Part shown: in pieces, positions 17,291 through 27,304 of the stretch
Layout of the letters: each line of letters begins with the position of its first letter
How positions within the stretch are numbered: position 1 is the first letter of the stretch
From: Deltaproteobacteria bacterium
Lineage (GTDB): Bacteria > Myxococcota_C > UBA6777
DNA: 64,000 nt
Direction of reading: 5' to 3'
Assembly: GCA_006226375.1 (NCBI GenBank)
Contig: SBHC01000010.1
Coordinates: forward strand, 610,492-674,491
Position numbers and translations under genes: made by a program
The notes under the pieces: generated by a model
What the model was told of the DNA's origin: nothing
Database searches by the model: none
Seen by the model: the letters and a program-made list of their open reading frames with translations, nothing else

Positions 17291-17764
17291 ATGCCCACTT
17301 TGTTTCGCGCTCTGTTTCTTGGCTGCCTCGCTCTGTTGTTGAGCTACAACCCAGCCCTGGCTGCCAAAAAAGCCGTCGCAACGTTTCGGGGAAAAGGCAA
17401 AAAGGTCAACATCAAGGTCAAAGTCCCTGTTGCAGGAACGAAGAAGCCGGTGGCCAAAAAGGGTCCAAGGCTCAAAGCGCTGCAAACGCAAGTCCAGCGT
17501 CTCCTCGCCAAAGCCCAGCGCCAACACCTTCGCACACAACAAACAGGAAAGACCAAGAAAAACAAAGCACGACAGCAACAAGCGCAAAAGCAATACCAAC
17601 GTACGCTGAGAAAGCTCAATCGGGTCATGAAGAAGTTTGGCAAGGAAACAGGCGTCACTGTTTCCGCCAAGAAGCTCTGCAACCCCAAGTGTCAGACTCG
17701 ACGATTTCGCCGGATGCAGCGAAAGCTCAAGCGGCTTGCCAAAAAGAACGGATGGAAACTGTAA
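17291..17764 (+). CDS. Small Lys/Arg-rich exported protein, function unknown
   Basis: A 157-residue protein. It has a clear signal peptide (MPTLFRALFLGCLALLLSY, cleavage near NPALA-AKK), a very basic body (long runs of K/R/Q, likely helical or coiled, for example KARQQQAQKQYQRTLRK) and two Cys in the motif CNPKCQTRR near the C terminus. The ATG at 17291 is chosen because GGAGG lies six bases upstream; an in-frame ATG at 17279 has no such site. The stop at 17764 directly abuts the GTG start of the MopE-motif protein, so the two genes are almost certainly co-translated. A periplasmic or surface polyanion-binding role is possible but not shown. Confidence 0.75.
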   Translation: MPTLFRALFLGCLALLLSYNPALAAKKAVATFRGKGKKVNIKVKVPVAGTKKPVAKKGPRLKALQTQVQRLLAKAQRQHLRTQQTGKTKKNKARQQQAQKQYQRTLRKLNRVMKKFGKETGVTVSAKKLCNPKCQTRRFRRMQRKLKRLAKKNGWKL

Positions 17765-20700
17765 GTGCTGCGCTGGCTCGTCATAGGTTTGAGTTTGTCA
17801 GGGTTCGGATGGCTCTGGATGGGCTGCGCAACCCCTGTATCTCCGATCTGCCAGGATGACTCCGGATGCGAAGCATCCCAGGTATGTCGCTCCGGTGTTT
17901 GTGTACAAAAAGAAGCCACAGAACCTCCTAATGAAGCCGCGACCACAAACCAGGAGCCCATCTTCGAGAAGGAAAGTGCAAGGCTAGAGCCAAGAGAAGA
18001 GTCAGACAAAGACGCAGGCTCACCTGAGCAGCCTGTTGAAGTTGTTCAAGACACCCTCCCGAAGCGTTGCAAGGAACAAGAACGACGAGCCTGTTACACA
18101 GGGCCGACAGTCACTCAGGACATAGGCGAGTGCAGCTCAGGGGTCCAGTTTTGTCAGGCGGATGGTAGCTGGACAGAGTGCCGCAACCAAGCGCTCCCAA
18201 GCGCTGAAGTATGTGACGGGAAAGACAATGACTGCAACGGCCAGGTGGACGACGGGCTTCGCGCCTTGCCCTGCACCAAGCAACAAGGTGTCTGTCAGGG
18301 CGCGCTGCAACAATGCGAGGGAGCCAAGGGCTGGCGAATGTGCAAATCAGCCGATTACAAAGCACACAGCGCCGACTATGAGCCGCTTGAAACAAGCTGC
18401 GACGGGAAGGACAACGACTGTGACGGACGCACCGATGTCCTCGCCTACACAGAAACATGCACCTTGCCCAACGCCAAGTCCGATTGCGCTATGGGGCACC
18501 ATGTTTGTGTACAAAACACCAAGACATGCAAGCCGATCTACAAGGCCCAGCCTTTTGAGATCTGTCAAAACAAGATTGACGACAACTGCGATGGTCGCAT
18601 CGACGAAGCGACAGCCTGTCCCTCTGTAGCGCTGACCCAAAAGCCCATCGATTACAGCATCGCGAACAACGGGAACGCGCTCATGGTGTCGCCCAAGTTA
18701 GAGCTACAGTGTCTGCAGCCCAAGGGAACGACCTTCCAGTCACAGCCTGCTGTTGCGATCGACCCAACCCAAGACCGCACCAACGTCAGCAACTGGACCA
18801 TCTCTGGGATCTGGCATCTGCCTCAAAGTGACCGTCACCTTGTGGTTTGGACCTACACCATAAAAACCCCCCAGCCACCGTGGGAGTACTGGAGTTACTT
18901 CCAACTCTTTGACAACCAATGCAAGCCTGTGGGAGCGCGCGTGTTCTTGGGCAAAGGAACACTCCTCGGAGACATCCTTGTTCGCGCAGTAACAGTAACT
19001 CCCAATGACCAGATCTATCTCGCGCTACGGCAAAACAAAAGCGTGGTGTTGCGTCATTACGATGCGGCTGGAAAGCTACAAACCGGCAGCCTGACCTTCA
19101 CTTCCACAGGAGGTGTGCAGTGCTTTCGTACGAACGCAACCACAGCCGTTTCGATCGCCGTGAGCGCAGGAGGGCATGGGGTCGTGGCTTGCCATGAACT
19201 CGCTACGAACGCCAGCGTCTACGTTCGACGTTTTGATGGAGCCAAGCTAACCTTCGTAGACAGCGCGTTTGCATTGGTTCCGGCATCCAAGAGCAATGTG
19301 TTTGAGGCGCTTGATGTCAGCGTGAACGCGCAAGGAGACTTCCTGGTGTCTTGGCGTGGGCGAAACCCAGCAGACCGCAACCTCGCCTTCTACTCCTCGA
19401 AGGGAGCGTTGCAAACCTCCGCCACGTTACCACAAGGTCGCTACGGTGGGATTCGCCCCAACGTCATGGGCTCCGACTTTGTCTGGGGCAACGAAGACAA
19501 AGGGATCTGGTACCGCTACAACGCAGCGGGTCAGGAGATCGCTCAAGTGAGCGGCAAGTTCCAGCAAGTTCGACAATCAGCCCAGGGCAAGATGTTCGGG
19601 CTGGAGAGAGCACCGGGCTACCGCCTTGTCGCCAACGCCATTACCTTGTTGAAGCGAACCTGCCAGGGAAAACCTTGCGTTTGCATCCCTTACGCCCAAC
19701 AGGATTGCCTGACCGACAGCGGCGTGGCACGAGCCAAGCTTCCTTGCAAGATGGGTCGCCAGGTATGCCAGTCCGACGGCCTGGGTTGGGGTCCTTGCCA
19801 GGGAGAGATCCTTCGCGAAGCCGAGCAGTGCCACGACCAACAAGACAACGACTGTGACGGTCAGGTGGACGAAGGCTGCAGCTCGCTTCAAACCATCTCT
19901 CCTCCAGATCTTCATTCTTTTGACGTGGACAACCAGGGCAACATCGCCGCGTTGCATTGGGCCGGACTGAGCCTGATGGGACACTGTTATCGCTCGGACC
20001 GTTCGGTGAAGCGAGCCGCGTTTTCCATCTCGACTCCGCTCACCAAAGGGTACAGCGCTGCCTTCCCCACTTTGCGAATGGCAGGGCAATCCGGTCATTT
20101 CCTCGCGAGCTGGAGCGAGTCTCTCCCCACAGGAAGACAGGATAAGTTTCGGCTGTTCAACGGCGATTGTATGCCGGTAACGCCGCCAATGGCGTGGTCG
20201 TCAAGCTCCCAAAACAGCGTGCGATTGCATGACGCAGCGATCAATGACGTTGGCGACTTTGCTTTGGTCGGCCAAGACGACCAACAACAGCTTGTGCTAC
20301 GACGCTTCGACAAGAAGGGACAATCATGGGGACCTCCCTTGCCGGTCGATCCTGGCGGAAAGAACTGTGCGATCCGTCAGTCTCAGGTGGCCTTGCACCC
20401 AACCCAACCGACAGGGCTGGTGCTCTGTCATGAAGGCAACGCGACCTCGATTGGCGCAGGCTTGTTTGTCCGACGATTCCACCTGCAGCAAGGATTCTTG
20501 GATGGCGCCCCTCAGCGCCTAAACTCTGCGCTCGTGAATGTATTTCCACAGTACGGGGTAAAGCTCGCAATTCACCCACAAGGAAACTATGCGGTGCGGT
20601 GGCGAAATCAAACGCATGCCAACCTCGCGTGGGTGTCACCCACACACAAGGTCCTTAAGGTTGTACCGTATGCAGCGATACCTTACACCTCCAAGTGGAC

Positions 20701-20947
20701 GCTGTCTCAACACGCCCGGCTCTCGCGGTGGGGCAATGACTTTGTGGTCCACGCTGTCTTGGGTGATACGATCCGTTGGTATCGCTACGACGCCACAGGA
20801 AGCTTACGTTCCCAGGCTTCCTTGACCCGCAACACCGCGGACTATCACATCATGGCAAACTGGCGGGACTCCATCCGCTTCAGCGCAAAAAGTCACTTCT
20901 TACAGTTGGACCGTTCGATTCGCATCAACCCGCTCACGTTCCAGTGA
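17765..20947 (+). CDS. Exported Cys-rich protein with four MopE-type metal-binding motifs
   Basis: A 1060-residue secreted protein. The N terminus is a signal sequence with Cys21 in WMGC, a poor lipobox, so lipidation is uncertain. The first 300 residues are Cys-rich and contain three copies of the motif CDGKDNDCNGQVDDG or near variants (about 150-163, 212-224, 267-281), with a fourth, CHDQQDNDCDGQVDEGC, near residue 690. These acidic loops are called putative metal-binding (MopE-type) motifs and are common in myxobacteria-like genomes. The regions after motifs 3 and 4 look like paired beta-propeller-like domains (VLRHYDAAGKL, LVLRRFDKKGQ). GTG start immediately after the previous stop. It is probably a surface Ca2+/Cu-binding protein; ligand unknown. 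Confidence 0.85.
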   Translation: MLRWLVIGLSLSGFGWLWMGCATPVSPICQDDSGCEASQVCRSGVCVQKEATEPPNEAATTNQEPIFEKESARLEPREESDKDAGSPEQPVEVVQDTLPKRCKEQERRACYTGPTVTQDIGECSSGVQFCQADGSWTECRNQALPSAEVCDGKDNDCNGQVDDGLRALPCTKQQGVCQGALQQCEGAKGWRMCKSADYKAHSADYEPLETSCDGKDNDCDGRTDVLAYTETCTLPNAKSDCAMGHHVCVQNTKTCKPIYKAQPFEICQNKIDDNCDGRIDEATACPSVALTQKPIDYSIANNGNALMVSPKLELQCLQPKGTTFQSQPAVAIDPTQDRTNVSNWTISGIWHLPQSDRHLVVWTYTIKTPQPPWEYWSYFQLFDNQCKPVGARVFLGKGTLLGDILVRAVTVTPNDQIYLALRQNKSVVLRHYDAAGKLQTGSLTFTSTGGVQCFRTNATTAVSIAVSAGGHGVVACHELATNASVYVRRFDGAKLTFVDSAFALVPASKSNVFEALDVSVNAQGDFLVSWRGRNPADRNLAFYSSKGALQTSATLPQGRYGGIRPNVMGSDFVWGNEDKGIWYRYNAAGQEIAQVSGKFQQVRQSAQGKMFGLERAPGYRLVANAITLLKRTCQGKPCVCIPYAQQDCLTDSGVARAKLPCKMGRQVCQSDGLGWGPCQGEILREAEQCHDQQDNDCDGQVDEGCSSLQTISPPDLHSFDVDNQGNIAALHWAGLSLMGHCYRSDRSVKRAAFSISTPLTKGYSAAFPTLRMAGQSGHFLASWSESLPTGRQDKFRLFNGDCMPVTPPMAWSSSSQNSVRLHDAAINDVGDFALVGQDDQQQLVLRRFDKKGQSWGPPLPVDPGGKNCAIRQSQVALHPTQPTGLVLCHEGNATSIGAGLFVRRFHLQQGFLDGAPQRLNSALVNVFPQYGVKLAIHPQGNYAVRWRNQTHANLAWVSPTHKVLKVVPYAAIPYTSKWTLSQHARLSRWGNDFVVHAVLGDTIRWYRYDATGSLRSQASLTRNTADYHIMANWRDSIRFSAKSHFLQLDRSIRINPLTFQ

Positions 20948-20951
20948 GACG

Positions 20952-23900
20952 TTATGGCTTCTTTGCGACCTTCTCAACGATTTGATATTCGCGGTTAAGC
21001 TGCCAACCGGGTGCGTCGATACGCTGTTTGTAACCTCCAGGCCAGAGCACTTCGACGTATTCCACGTGCGTACTTTTGCCCAGACCAAACAAGAGAGTGG
21101 AGGATTGCTGTGAAAGATAGCCAATGCCACAGCTCACCTGCTTCATCTGGAGGGGGAGCCCATGAGCTTTGACTTTCACTGTGGCGCCGATGCCGAAGCG
21201 ATTGTTCTTGGTTCCACGCAGCCGGATCTTCACCCACTTGTTGGAGGAAGGACGTGCGTTGCGAAACAGCTTGGGTCCGGTACGAAAATCATTAAGCACG
21301 AGGTCGGTTAAGCCGTCGTTATCGAGATCCACGGCAGAAGCCCCTCGACTGTTTCCTTTGTACAAGGCTGGTGAAGGGCCAGGATGAAGAAAGTAGCGGC
21401 CTTTGTGGTGCAGGAAGAATTGGTTGTGCTGTTTGTTGGCGAAAGAATCTTTGTACCATCCGTTGGTGAGGTACATATCTTCGTCGCCATCGTTGTCGTA
21501 GTCGAAAAACGATGCAGCCCACGACCAGCCACGAAAGCCGGGCTCAAAGAGTTGGTTCTCTTTGGGTCGCCAGACCCCTTTGCCCTGGCTCACGAAAAAC
21601 TTGTTCCCTGACAGATAAAAAGACGAGCGAAGGATCCGGTCGTCCAGAGGAATCTTGGAGTCCTCGGTAGGAAGGATGAATCGAATGCTTTTGGAGAACA
21701 TGTCGATGACGGAGATGTACACATCCCAGTAGCCATCGTGGTTAACGTCCGTTACGCTGACGTTCATCCCGCTGCCTCGATCATTCAGCTTCCACGCTTC
21801 AGCGACATCACGAAAGGTTCCATTTCCTCGGTTCAGGAACACCTGGTCGTAGCCAAAGTCGTTGGCCAGCCACAGATCGAGGTGACCGTCTTGGTTGAGA
21901 TCCAGGGCAGAGACAGCTACGGTCCAAGCGTACGAACGAAGCCCAGCTTTTGCGGTGACATCCTTGAAGCGACCGTTGCCCAAGTTCTTGTACAAGACGT
22001 TGGGACGACCGTTGGTTCCGTCAATGGCAGGACGTTGAAAGTCGCGCTTCAACTGAGCGCCGTAGTATCCGATGTACAGATCAAGGAGACCATCGTTGTT
22101 GTAGTCGAAAAAGGTTGCCGTGTGAGCGCCAGTCGTCGTGTGAACTCCAGACTCCCTTGTGGCGTTGCGAAAGCGACCTCGGGCTGTCTGTAGAAAGAGC
22201 TGGGAGGGCTTGGTTCCTGAGACAACGAAGAGGTCGAGCCTTCCATCGTTGTTGACATCCACAAACAAGGCCTGTCGGGTGTCTTTGTTGTCGTATCGAA
22301 TGCCCACGGCCGGAGTCATGTCATGGAATACAAAGTTACCCATGTTCCGGTACAATCGGTTGCAACCTTCGCCAGCGAAAAACAGGTCAGGGCGGCCATC
22401 GTTGTCGTAGTCACCTACAGCAATGCCTCCACCCATCCAGGCCTGCAACCCCAGATAGGTCTTGTCCAAGGCGGTTGGCCCAACAGCTTTGGCGTTGCCA
22501 CGTGTAGGTATCCCATGATGCACCAGCCACATCCTTGAAAGAGGACATGTTGTGGGAAGCAAGCCAGCCACTTTCTTGCTCCGTTGTCGAAACAAGGGAC
22601 CTTTGTATCGTCGGAGTAGCTTCTCCTTTACCTTCCGCAGGGCAGGCTTCCACTGTGTATGTGGGCTTGGGAAATCAACAAAATGTATGGTGTGTGTTTG
22701 GAAGAAAGCCCGGCTCCAATGGGCAAAAGGCTGCTGTTTCCGTTGAATCTGAGCTTTGTGTTTTTGGTAAAACGTCTTCATCTCTTCCAAGAAAAACCAA
22801 GCCATCTCCGAAACGCGTTCAGAGAGCAATTCCATGGCAAATGGATCCATGGATAGAAACGATGCGTTCTTCTTCCACAGTCGATGAATCACATACCAAT
22901 GGATGGTTGTATCTCGGATGGCATCCAAGGAAGGCCCCAACAGGCTGCGTTGTTGAAACACCGGCTTGGGACGCACGGGCTTGAGCAACGAAGTTTGGAT
23001 CAACAAATAACGCAGCTGAACATCACCATTCACATGGGTTCGAAATGGCGCGGTGCTGGAGAGAGCGTTGGCCATTTGCAGCAAGGAGAGGTATTGGATT
23101 CTCTTGGGAGCGTGCCCCTTGTGGTCACGTTGCAAAAGATGTTTGGCTGTCCCAGTAAGATCCATCATGTCCACACCACGGCTCATTTGCTCGTTTAAGA
23201 TTAAGCCTTGGGCGATCGAGTAGATTCGCTTTTCAAGTTCACCAAGCAGCAAATCCAGGTCACGGAGTTGGAGAGGGATGCCCAAGAGCCTCTGGATCAG
23301 AGCAAGCATCTTTTGTTTGCTTTGTTGACCTCGCCAGACTTTGCGGTTCCAGGAACGAAGGGAGAGGATCTTGTGCTTCATGTTGCCCAAGTTCAGGAGG
23401 CGAAGAAGCCGAAACCCTCTCTCCCTGTTGCGAATGGGCTGTGAGAACGGATGGGGGGACGACGCGCTGACCTGAGATGTGAGCTTGAGCTCACGCTGCA
23501 ACAAGCGATAGGCGGCCTGAATGTCAGACACTCCCACATCATGGTGTTTCAAGCGTATCGCGGAAGCTTTGGCATACTGGAGCAAACGGACGGTCATCGC
23601 GGTGGAGAGTTCTGCGAGACGAAGGGCTGCTGGAGTGGTAAGAGGCTTAATGTCCACAACTCCCTTCGTAAAGATGTCTCGTCCTACCATACTGTCCATC
23701 GCGATCGAGAGAAGGAGACGCCAGTTCTCGGTCACTTTGTGGTAGTGGTTCAGCTTGGTCCGACGCATCCTTTCTTGGTTGGAACCGTGGATGGCCCGCC
23801 CCAACAACATGGAGTTTTGCTTCAAACTCAGAGGCGCGACGGCGTCAATATGTTTGGGAGTCAACAACCGCTTGGATGTGGCAGAGCTGGCCTTTTTCCA

Positions 23901-24239
23901 CAATCGATACAACAGAATTTTGCTGGCTTCAATTTTCAAAAGAGACGCATGAAAGTTGAGCGACTTCCTCGCGTAGAAATGCTCCATCATACGAACAGTG
24001 GTCCAACATGTTGCATCACGGCGAGCTTCGTGCTGGTAGATGTGGGTCAAGATTCGTTCAGCGGTACGATACAGCAGCGGAAGATTGGATTGTGCAGGAG
24101 TTCGAGGGGCAGATTGCTTGTGGACTGCAGCAGGTGGAGAAGACGGCCTAGTGCTTGGACCTGGCGTCGCTGCAACGAGAGCGAGGAGCAAAGCAAACAG
24201 TCCGAAACAACAACAGGAACGAAAAACAAAGCGGAACAT
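20952..24239 (-). CDS. Exported FG-GAP/VCBS repeat protein with ASPIC/UnbV C-terminal domain (CRTAC1-like)
   Basis: A 1095-residue protein. It has a signal peptide (MFRFVFRSCC, then hydrophobic LFALLLALVAA). About 500 residues of helical, His/Arg-rich sequence follow, which I do not recognise. The second half is an FG-GAP/VCBS propeller with seven calcium-loop motifs (DYDNDGRPD, DVNNDGRLD, DYNNDGLLD, DLNQDGHLD, DVNHDGYWD, DYDNDGDED, DLDNDGLTD). An ASPIC/UnbV domain closes it (WVKIRLRGTKNNRFGIGATV, ending near EVLWPGG). The start at 24239 is chosen because GGGGGA precedes the ATG. Such proteins are extracellular or outer-surface and Ca2+-stabilised; the exact role is not known. It lies downstream of the TonB-receptor gene. 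Confidence 0.88.
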   Translation of the reverse strand: MFRFVFRSCCCFGLFALLLALVAATPGPSTRPSSPPAAVHKQSAPRTPAQSNLPLLYRTAERILTHIYQHEARRDATCWTTVRMMEHFYARKSLNFHASLLKIEASKILLYRLWKKASSATSKRLLTPKHIDAVAPLSLKQNSMLLGRAIHGSNQERMRRTKLNHYHKVTENWRLLLSIAMDSMVGRDIFTKGVVDIKPLTTPAALRLAELSTAMTVRLLQYAKASAIRLKHHDVGVSDIQAAYRLLQRELKLTSQVSASSPHPFSQPIRNRERGFRLLRLLNLGNMKHKILSLRSWNRKVWRGQQSKQKMLALIQRLLGIPLQLRDLDLLLGELEKRIYSIAQGLILNEQMSRGVDMMDLTGTAKHLLQRDHKGHAPKRIQYLSLLQMANALSSTAPFRTHVNGDVQLRYLLIQTSLLKPVRPKPVFQQRSLLGPSLDAIRDTTIHWYVIHRLWKKNASFLSMDPFAMELLSERVSEMAWFFLEEMKTFYQKHKAQIQRKQQPFAHWSRAFFQTHTIHFVDFPSPHTQWKPALRKVKEKLLRRYKGPLFRQRSKKVAGLLPTTCPLSRMWLVHHGIPTRGNAKAVGPTALDKTYLGLQAWMGGGIAVGDYDNDGRPDLFFAGEGCNRLYRNMGNFVFHDMTPAVGIRYDNKDTRQALFVDVNNDGRLDLFVVSGTKPSQLFLQTARGRFRNATRESGVHTTTGAHTATFFDYNNDGLLDLYIGYYGAQLKRDFQRPAIDGTNGRPNVLYKNLGNGRFKDVTAKAGLRSYAWTVAVSALDLNQDGHLDLWLANDFGYDQVFLNRGNGTFRDVAEAWKLNDRGSGMNVSVTDVNHDGYWDVYISVIDMFSKSIRFILPTEDSKIPLDDRILRSSFYLSGNKFFVSQGKGVWRPKENQLFEPGFRGWSWAASFFDYDNDGDEDMYLTNGWYKDSFANKQHNQFFLHHKGRYFLHPGPSPALYKGNSRGASAVDLDNDGLTDLVLNDFRTGPKLFRNARPSSNKWVKIRLRGTKNNRFGIGATVKVKAHGLPLQMKQVSCGIGYLSQQSSTLLFGLGKSTHVEYVEVLWPGGYKQRIDAPGWQLNREYQIVEKVAKKP

Positions 24240-24517
24240 GATCCCCCACCTCAATGGCATTGAGCACAACTCCAAGCGGCTCCTCCGTCAGGAACGCTTC
24301 CTGAACCCATGAGAAGCTAAACCCATTCTTAACAGGTGAACAACGCGAAACATTGTTTCCTCACAGACAGACCCGCACAGACGCTGCGTTGGTCTCTTAC
24401 ATCTAAATCTTTCAACTGCTTGTGAGGATGAGGTTTACCAAAGGAACCTAGAATTGTCAAGATTGAGGCAGAAGGCGGAAAACAGAACGCAGCAGAAAGC
24501 GCCAAGGAGATGATTCA
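24240..24517. other. 278-bp non-coding stretch between the TonB-receptor and FG-GAP genes
   Basis: No ORF is supported. On the minus strand TTGACA (24455-24460) is perfect, followed after 17 nt by a weak TAAACC (24432-24437). It could be a promoter for the FG-GAP gene with a leader of about 190 nt. No clear terminator hairpin is visible. Confidence 0.35.
24432..24460 (-). promoter_or_regulatory. Possible promoter for the FG-GAP/ASPIC gene
   Basis: Minus-strand TTGACA (24455-24460), 17-nt spacer, TAAACC (24432-24437). The -35 is consensus and the -10 matches only three of six positions. Confidence 0.3.
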
Positions 24518-27235
24518 CTAGAAGCCCATGGAGACTCGGAAGAATGCGTTGATTCCAGGTTGTGGAACAATGGGGCTGTACACAGGTCCTAGGGCCGTGA
24601 GGATGCCCAGATCATTGTAGGATGTGTTAATCAGGTTTTCGACCATCGCTGAGGCCGAGATGAAGCGGGGAAACCTCCAGGTATCGGGAGGCCGCCAGAG
24701 GTAACCAGCTGACAAATGAATCACAGCAGCAAAACCTGTCTCAGCCTGTTGTGCAGCCAATTGAATGGTTCCATTCTGAAGCTGCTCGAAGGTCGTTGTG
24801 CGGCGCCCGGAGATAAAGTTCGCCCGGATGCTCCCGAAGAAATGTGAGAGGTCGTAGGGATGGGAGCGGAAGTCGAGAATCAAGTTCCCCTGAAACAGCG
24901 GGAACTCGCGTAGTTGGATTGGGTTTTGGGCAGGCACAAACAAGTTTGCAGCCCACAAACGCGGATACACCAAGGAAACATTGCCTGTCAGGCTCATCCA
25001 GGAGAAGAGCTTAACGATCGCGTGAAAACGGCCACCCCATGTCGTCTGTGTCCCAAGACTCACGTACCGGGTTTCGTTTTGACGGAAGGTGAGATTGACC
25101 ACACCAGGCACATTGTTCAACCAATGATGAAAGATGCTCAACGTGAAGTAGAAGCGAGAGGCGACGTTGGCATAGACGTTGAATTCGACGGAGTGTTTGT
25201 CTTGAGGGAGGAGACCCCTCGCGTCCAAAGTCCGGTCCAGAGCCCCCCGTGTTGACTGAAACAGGCTATCCCCAGCGGCACCGCCGAAGAGTTCCCAGTT
25301 TGAGGGGGTGATAAAAGCATAGTTGTACGAAAGCCGGGTTTGTAACTTTCCTTCAAAGAACTTGGTGAGCAGGGAAGCTCGACCGATCACCGGCGCGCTG
25401 AAGCGATAACAAGGAATGATGGAGCGCTCACAGTTGGGAACCTCCTCTAGCTTTCCTCGAACAAGCTCCCAGTCGCTGCGAATCCCCAGGTTAGCAAACA
25501 GGAAGGAGGCAAACTTGATTTCGCTCTGGACAAACCCGGTGAGATAGATGTGTTCGTATTGGTTGCCTGCTCCACGAGTGGTCGTGGGGTTGGCGATGTC
25601 TTCCGGGTTGGGCCGATTCGAGGTCACCCCAGGTCCTTGAATAAAGCCGACGCCAGCGTTGACGCCCGCAGAAAGCATCAAGCGACCGTTGAGCAAGCGG
25701 AAGTCCAGCTTGGGTTGGGCCCGGAATGAATTGGAGACAACATAGGAATATGTGGGCCGCCAAGAGTACTCCTGGTACACACAAGGAACCTCGTTAGACC
25801 CACCGGGAATGTCGGTACATCGGGGCTGATACGCCACACCACGAACCACAACAGGGTCTGTTAAGGTGCGAGACTGGGGAGCAAAGTTAAGGCGAAGAGA
25901 GTGGCCTGGAATCTCATGACGCTGGAAGACCAAGCTGAGATTAAAGTAGATCACCTGGGCTTTTTCACCCACCCCCGAAGACCAGATCTCACTCTTGAGG
26001 TGGTTGAGGGAGAGAGAGAATTGTCGGACCCACCACTGTGAGCTTTGCACAAAGTGAGGAAGGTACTTGAGACCGGAGCCCGCTCCGACAGACCAAACTT
26101 TGAGCTGGAGGAACCAGTTGTCGAAGCGAAATCCAGCTTCCCCCGAGAACGAAAGGTTGGTGTTGTTGTAGCTTGGATTCGCGAACAAACCGCTGTTCGC
26201 AGGGTCGCGGAGATACGCATTGAGCAACGACTGCCGGTATTGGCTAACAAATCGTTCCAAGTTGGGGTCGTCGAGGGACGAGAACGCGCCAGGGTACGAG
26301 TTAAAGATGTCGTTTTTGTAGCGAGTCAGCGCGTTGGTGAGGAAGCGATTGCTCTCACGCAACAAGGTCGCGTATCGCTCAAACTTGGGGTCGTTGGGGT
26401 TGGTCCAGTTGGTGGGGTTGGTCAGCTCGTTGATTTCGGCGTTGCGATCTTCGCTGTAATAGAGCCTCCCGCGCAGATACCAGGAGAACAAGCTCAAGGC
26501 GAGCTTTGGGTTGGAGCGTTTGGTGTAGCTGTGACCCAAAAGAACGTCGAGGGACCAAGCGTTGTTCCGAATGTCTTTGGACAGAGAGACATCACCGTAG
26601 CCATCTTGAAGGTCTTCGGGCTTGAACGTGTCGATAAAGATGACAGCCGAAGCTGCGTTGGCGCCGAAACGAGTAGCCGCAGGGCCGTAGAAGATGGTGA
26701 TGTTTTTAATGAAGTACGTGGAGTATTGAAACGAGAGCCAGGTTGAGCGACGCCAAAGATCTTGCTGACGCACACCATCCACGTACAACAAGAAGTTCTG
26801 GTTGTTTTGGGAGAGGTCGCCATCGAACGTGATGGTTGTGAAGCCTTCTCCGTATCCACCCCGAGTGTACACGCCAGGAAGATCGCGGAGGATCTCATAG
26901 ATGGAGCGATACCCTCGAGCGCGGATCTGCTGGTACGTCAAGACGATCAGCATGCCGGGGGTTTCATTGGTGAGCAGCGGGGAGTTTGATCCCGAATCCA
27001 CGGCTCCTTCAATGGGATTCACACGGTCATCTGCACGGGACAATGTGGCCCAGCCCATAAGCAGCCATAGCAACACACCCAACACAGAGAACAAACGAAT
27101 CCAAAACAGAAAGGGGCTGCGAGACACAGCTGGATAGGTGTTCAAAGGAGTCGTATTGTGCTCTGGGGTTCCCGTTCCAGGGACCTTGAGGCATCGATAA
27201 GGGTTCCACAAGAGTTCACGCGATTTTGTGGTCAT
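24518..27235 (-). CDS. TonB-dependent outer-membrane receptor
   Basis: A 905-residue receptor. A long N-terminal leader precedes a hydrophobic export segment (about 42-66: FLFWIRLFSVLGVLLWLLMG). The plug domain begins around 90-110 (VLTYQQIRARGYRSIYEILRD, in which IRARGYRSIYEILRDLPGV is typical of the plug) and continues with LLYVDGVRQQ and ITIFYGPAATRFGANAASAV. The rest is a beta-barrel with many aromatic strands, ending in a C-terminal Phe (FFRVSMGF), the usual outer-membrane insertion signal. These proteins import siderophores, cobalamin, metals or sugars with TonB energy; the ligand cannot be told here. The ATG at 27235 has no strong ribosome-binding site, and the unusual 40-residue pre-leader suggests that the true start may be further downstream. 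Confidence 0.9.
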   Translation of the reverse strand: MTTKSRELLWNPYRCLKVPGTGTPEHNTTPLNTYPAVSRSPFLFWIRLFSVLGVLLWLLMGWATLSRADDRVNPIEGAVDSGSNSPLLTNETPGMLIVLTYQQIRARGYRSIYEILRDLPGVYTRGGYGEGFTTITFDGDLSQNNQNFLLYVDGVRQQDLWRRSTWLSFQYSTYFIKNITIFYGPAATRFGANAASAVIFIDTFKPEDLQDGYGDVSLSKDIRNNAWSLDVLLGHSYTKRSNPKLALSLFSWYLRGRLYYSEDRNAEINELTNPTNWTNPNDPKFERYATLLRESNRFLTNALTRYKNDIFNSYPGAFSSLDDPNLERFVSQYRQSLLNAYLRDPANSGLFANPSYNNTNLSFSGEAGFRFDNWFLQLKVWSVGAGSGLKYLPHFVQSSQWWVRQFSLSLNHLKSEIWSSGVGEKAQVIYFNLSLVFQRHEIPGHSLRLNFAPQSRTLTDPVVVRGVAYQPRCTDIPGGSNEVPCVYQEYSWRPTYSYVVSNSFRAQPKLDFRLLNGRLMLSAGVNAGVGFIQGPGVTSNRPNPEDIANPTTTRGAGNQYEHIYLTGFVQSEIKFASFLFANLGIRSDWELVRGKLEEVPNCERSIIPCYRFSAPVIGRASLLTKFFEGKLQTRLSYNYAFITPSNWELFGGAAGDSLFQSTRGALDRTLDARGLLPQDKHSVEFNVYANVASRFYFTLSIFHHWLNNVPGVVNLTFRQNETRYVSLGTQTTWGGRFHAIVKLFSWMSLTGNVSLVYPRLWAANLFVPAQNPIQLREFPLFQGNLILDFRSHPYDLSHFFGSIRANFISGRRTTTFEQLQNGTIQLAAQQAETGFAAVIHLSAGYLWRPPDTWRFPRFISASAMVENLINTSYNDLGILTALGPVYSPIVPQPGINAFFRVSMGF

Positions 27236-27304
27236 TCAACATCCGAGCTTGGGACGAGGCATTCCTTGTCATACCTGCAGGGGAGATGGAATTCGGAGGG
27301 GGAA

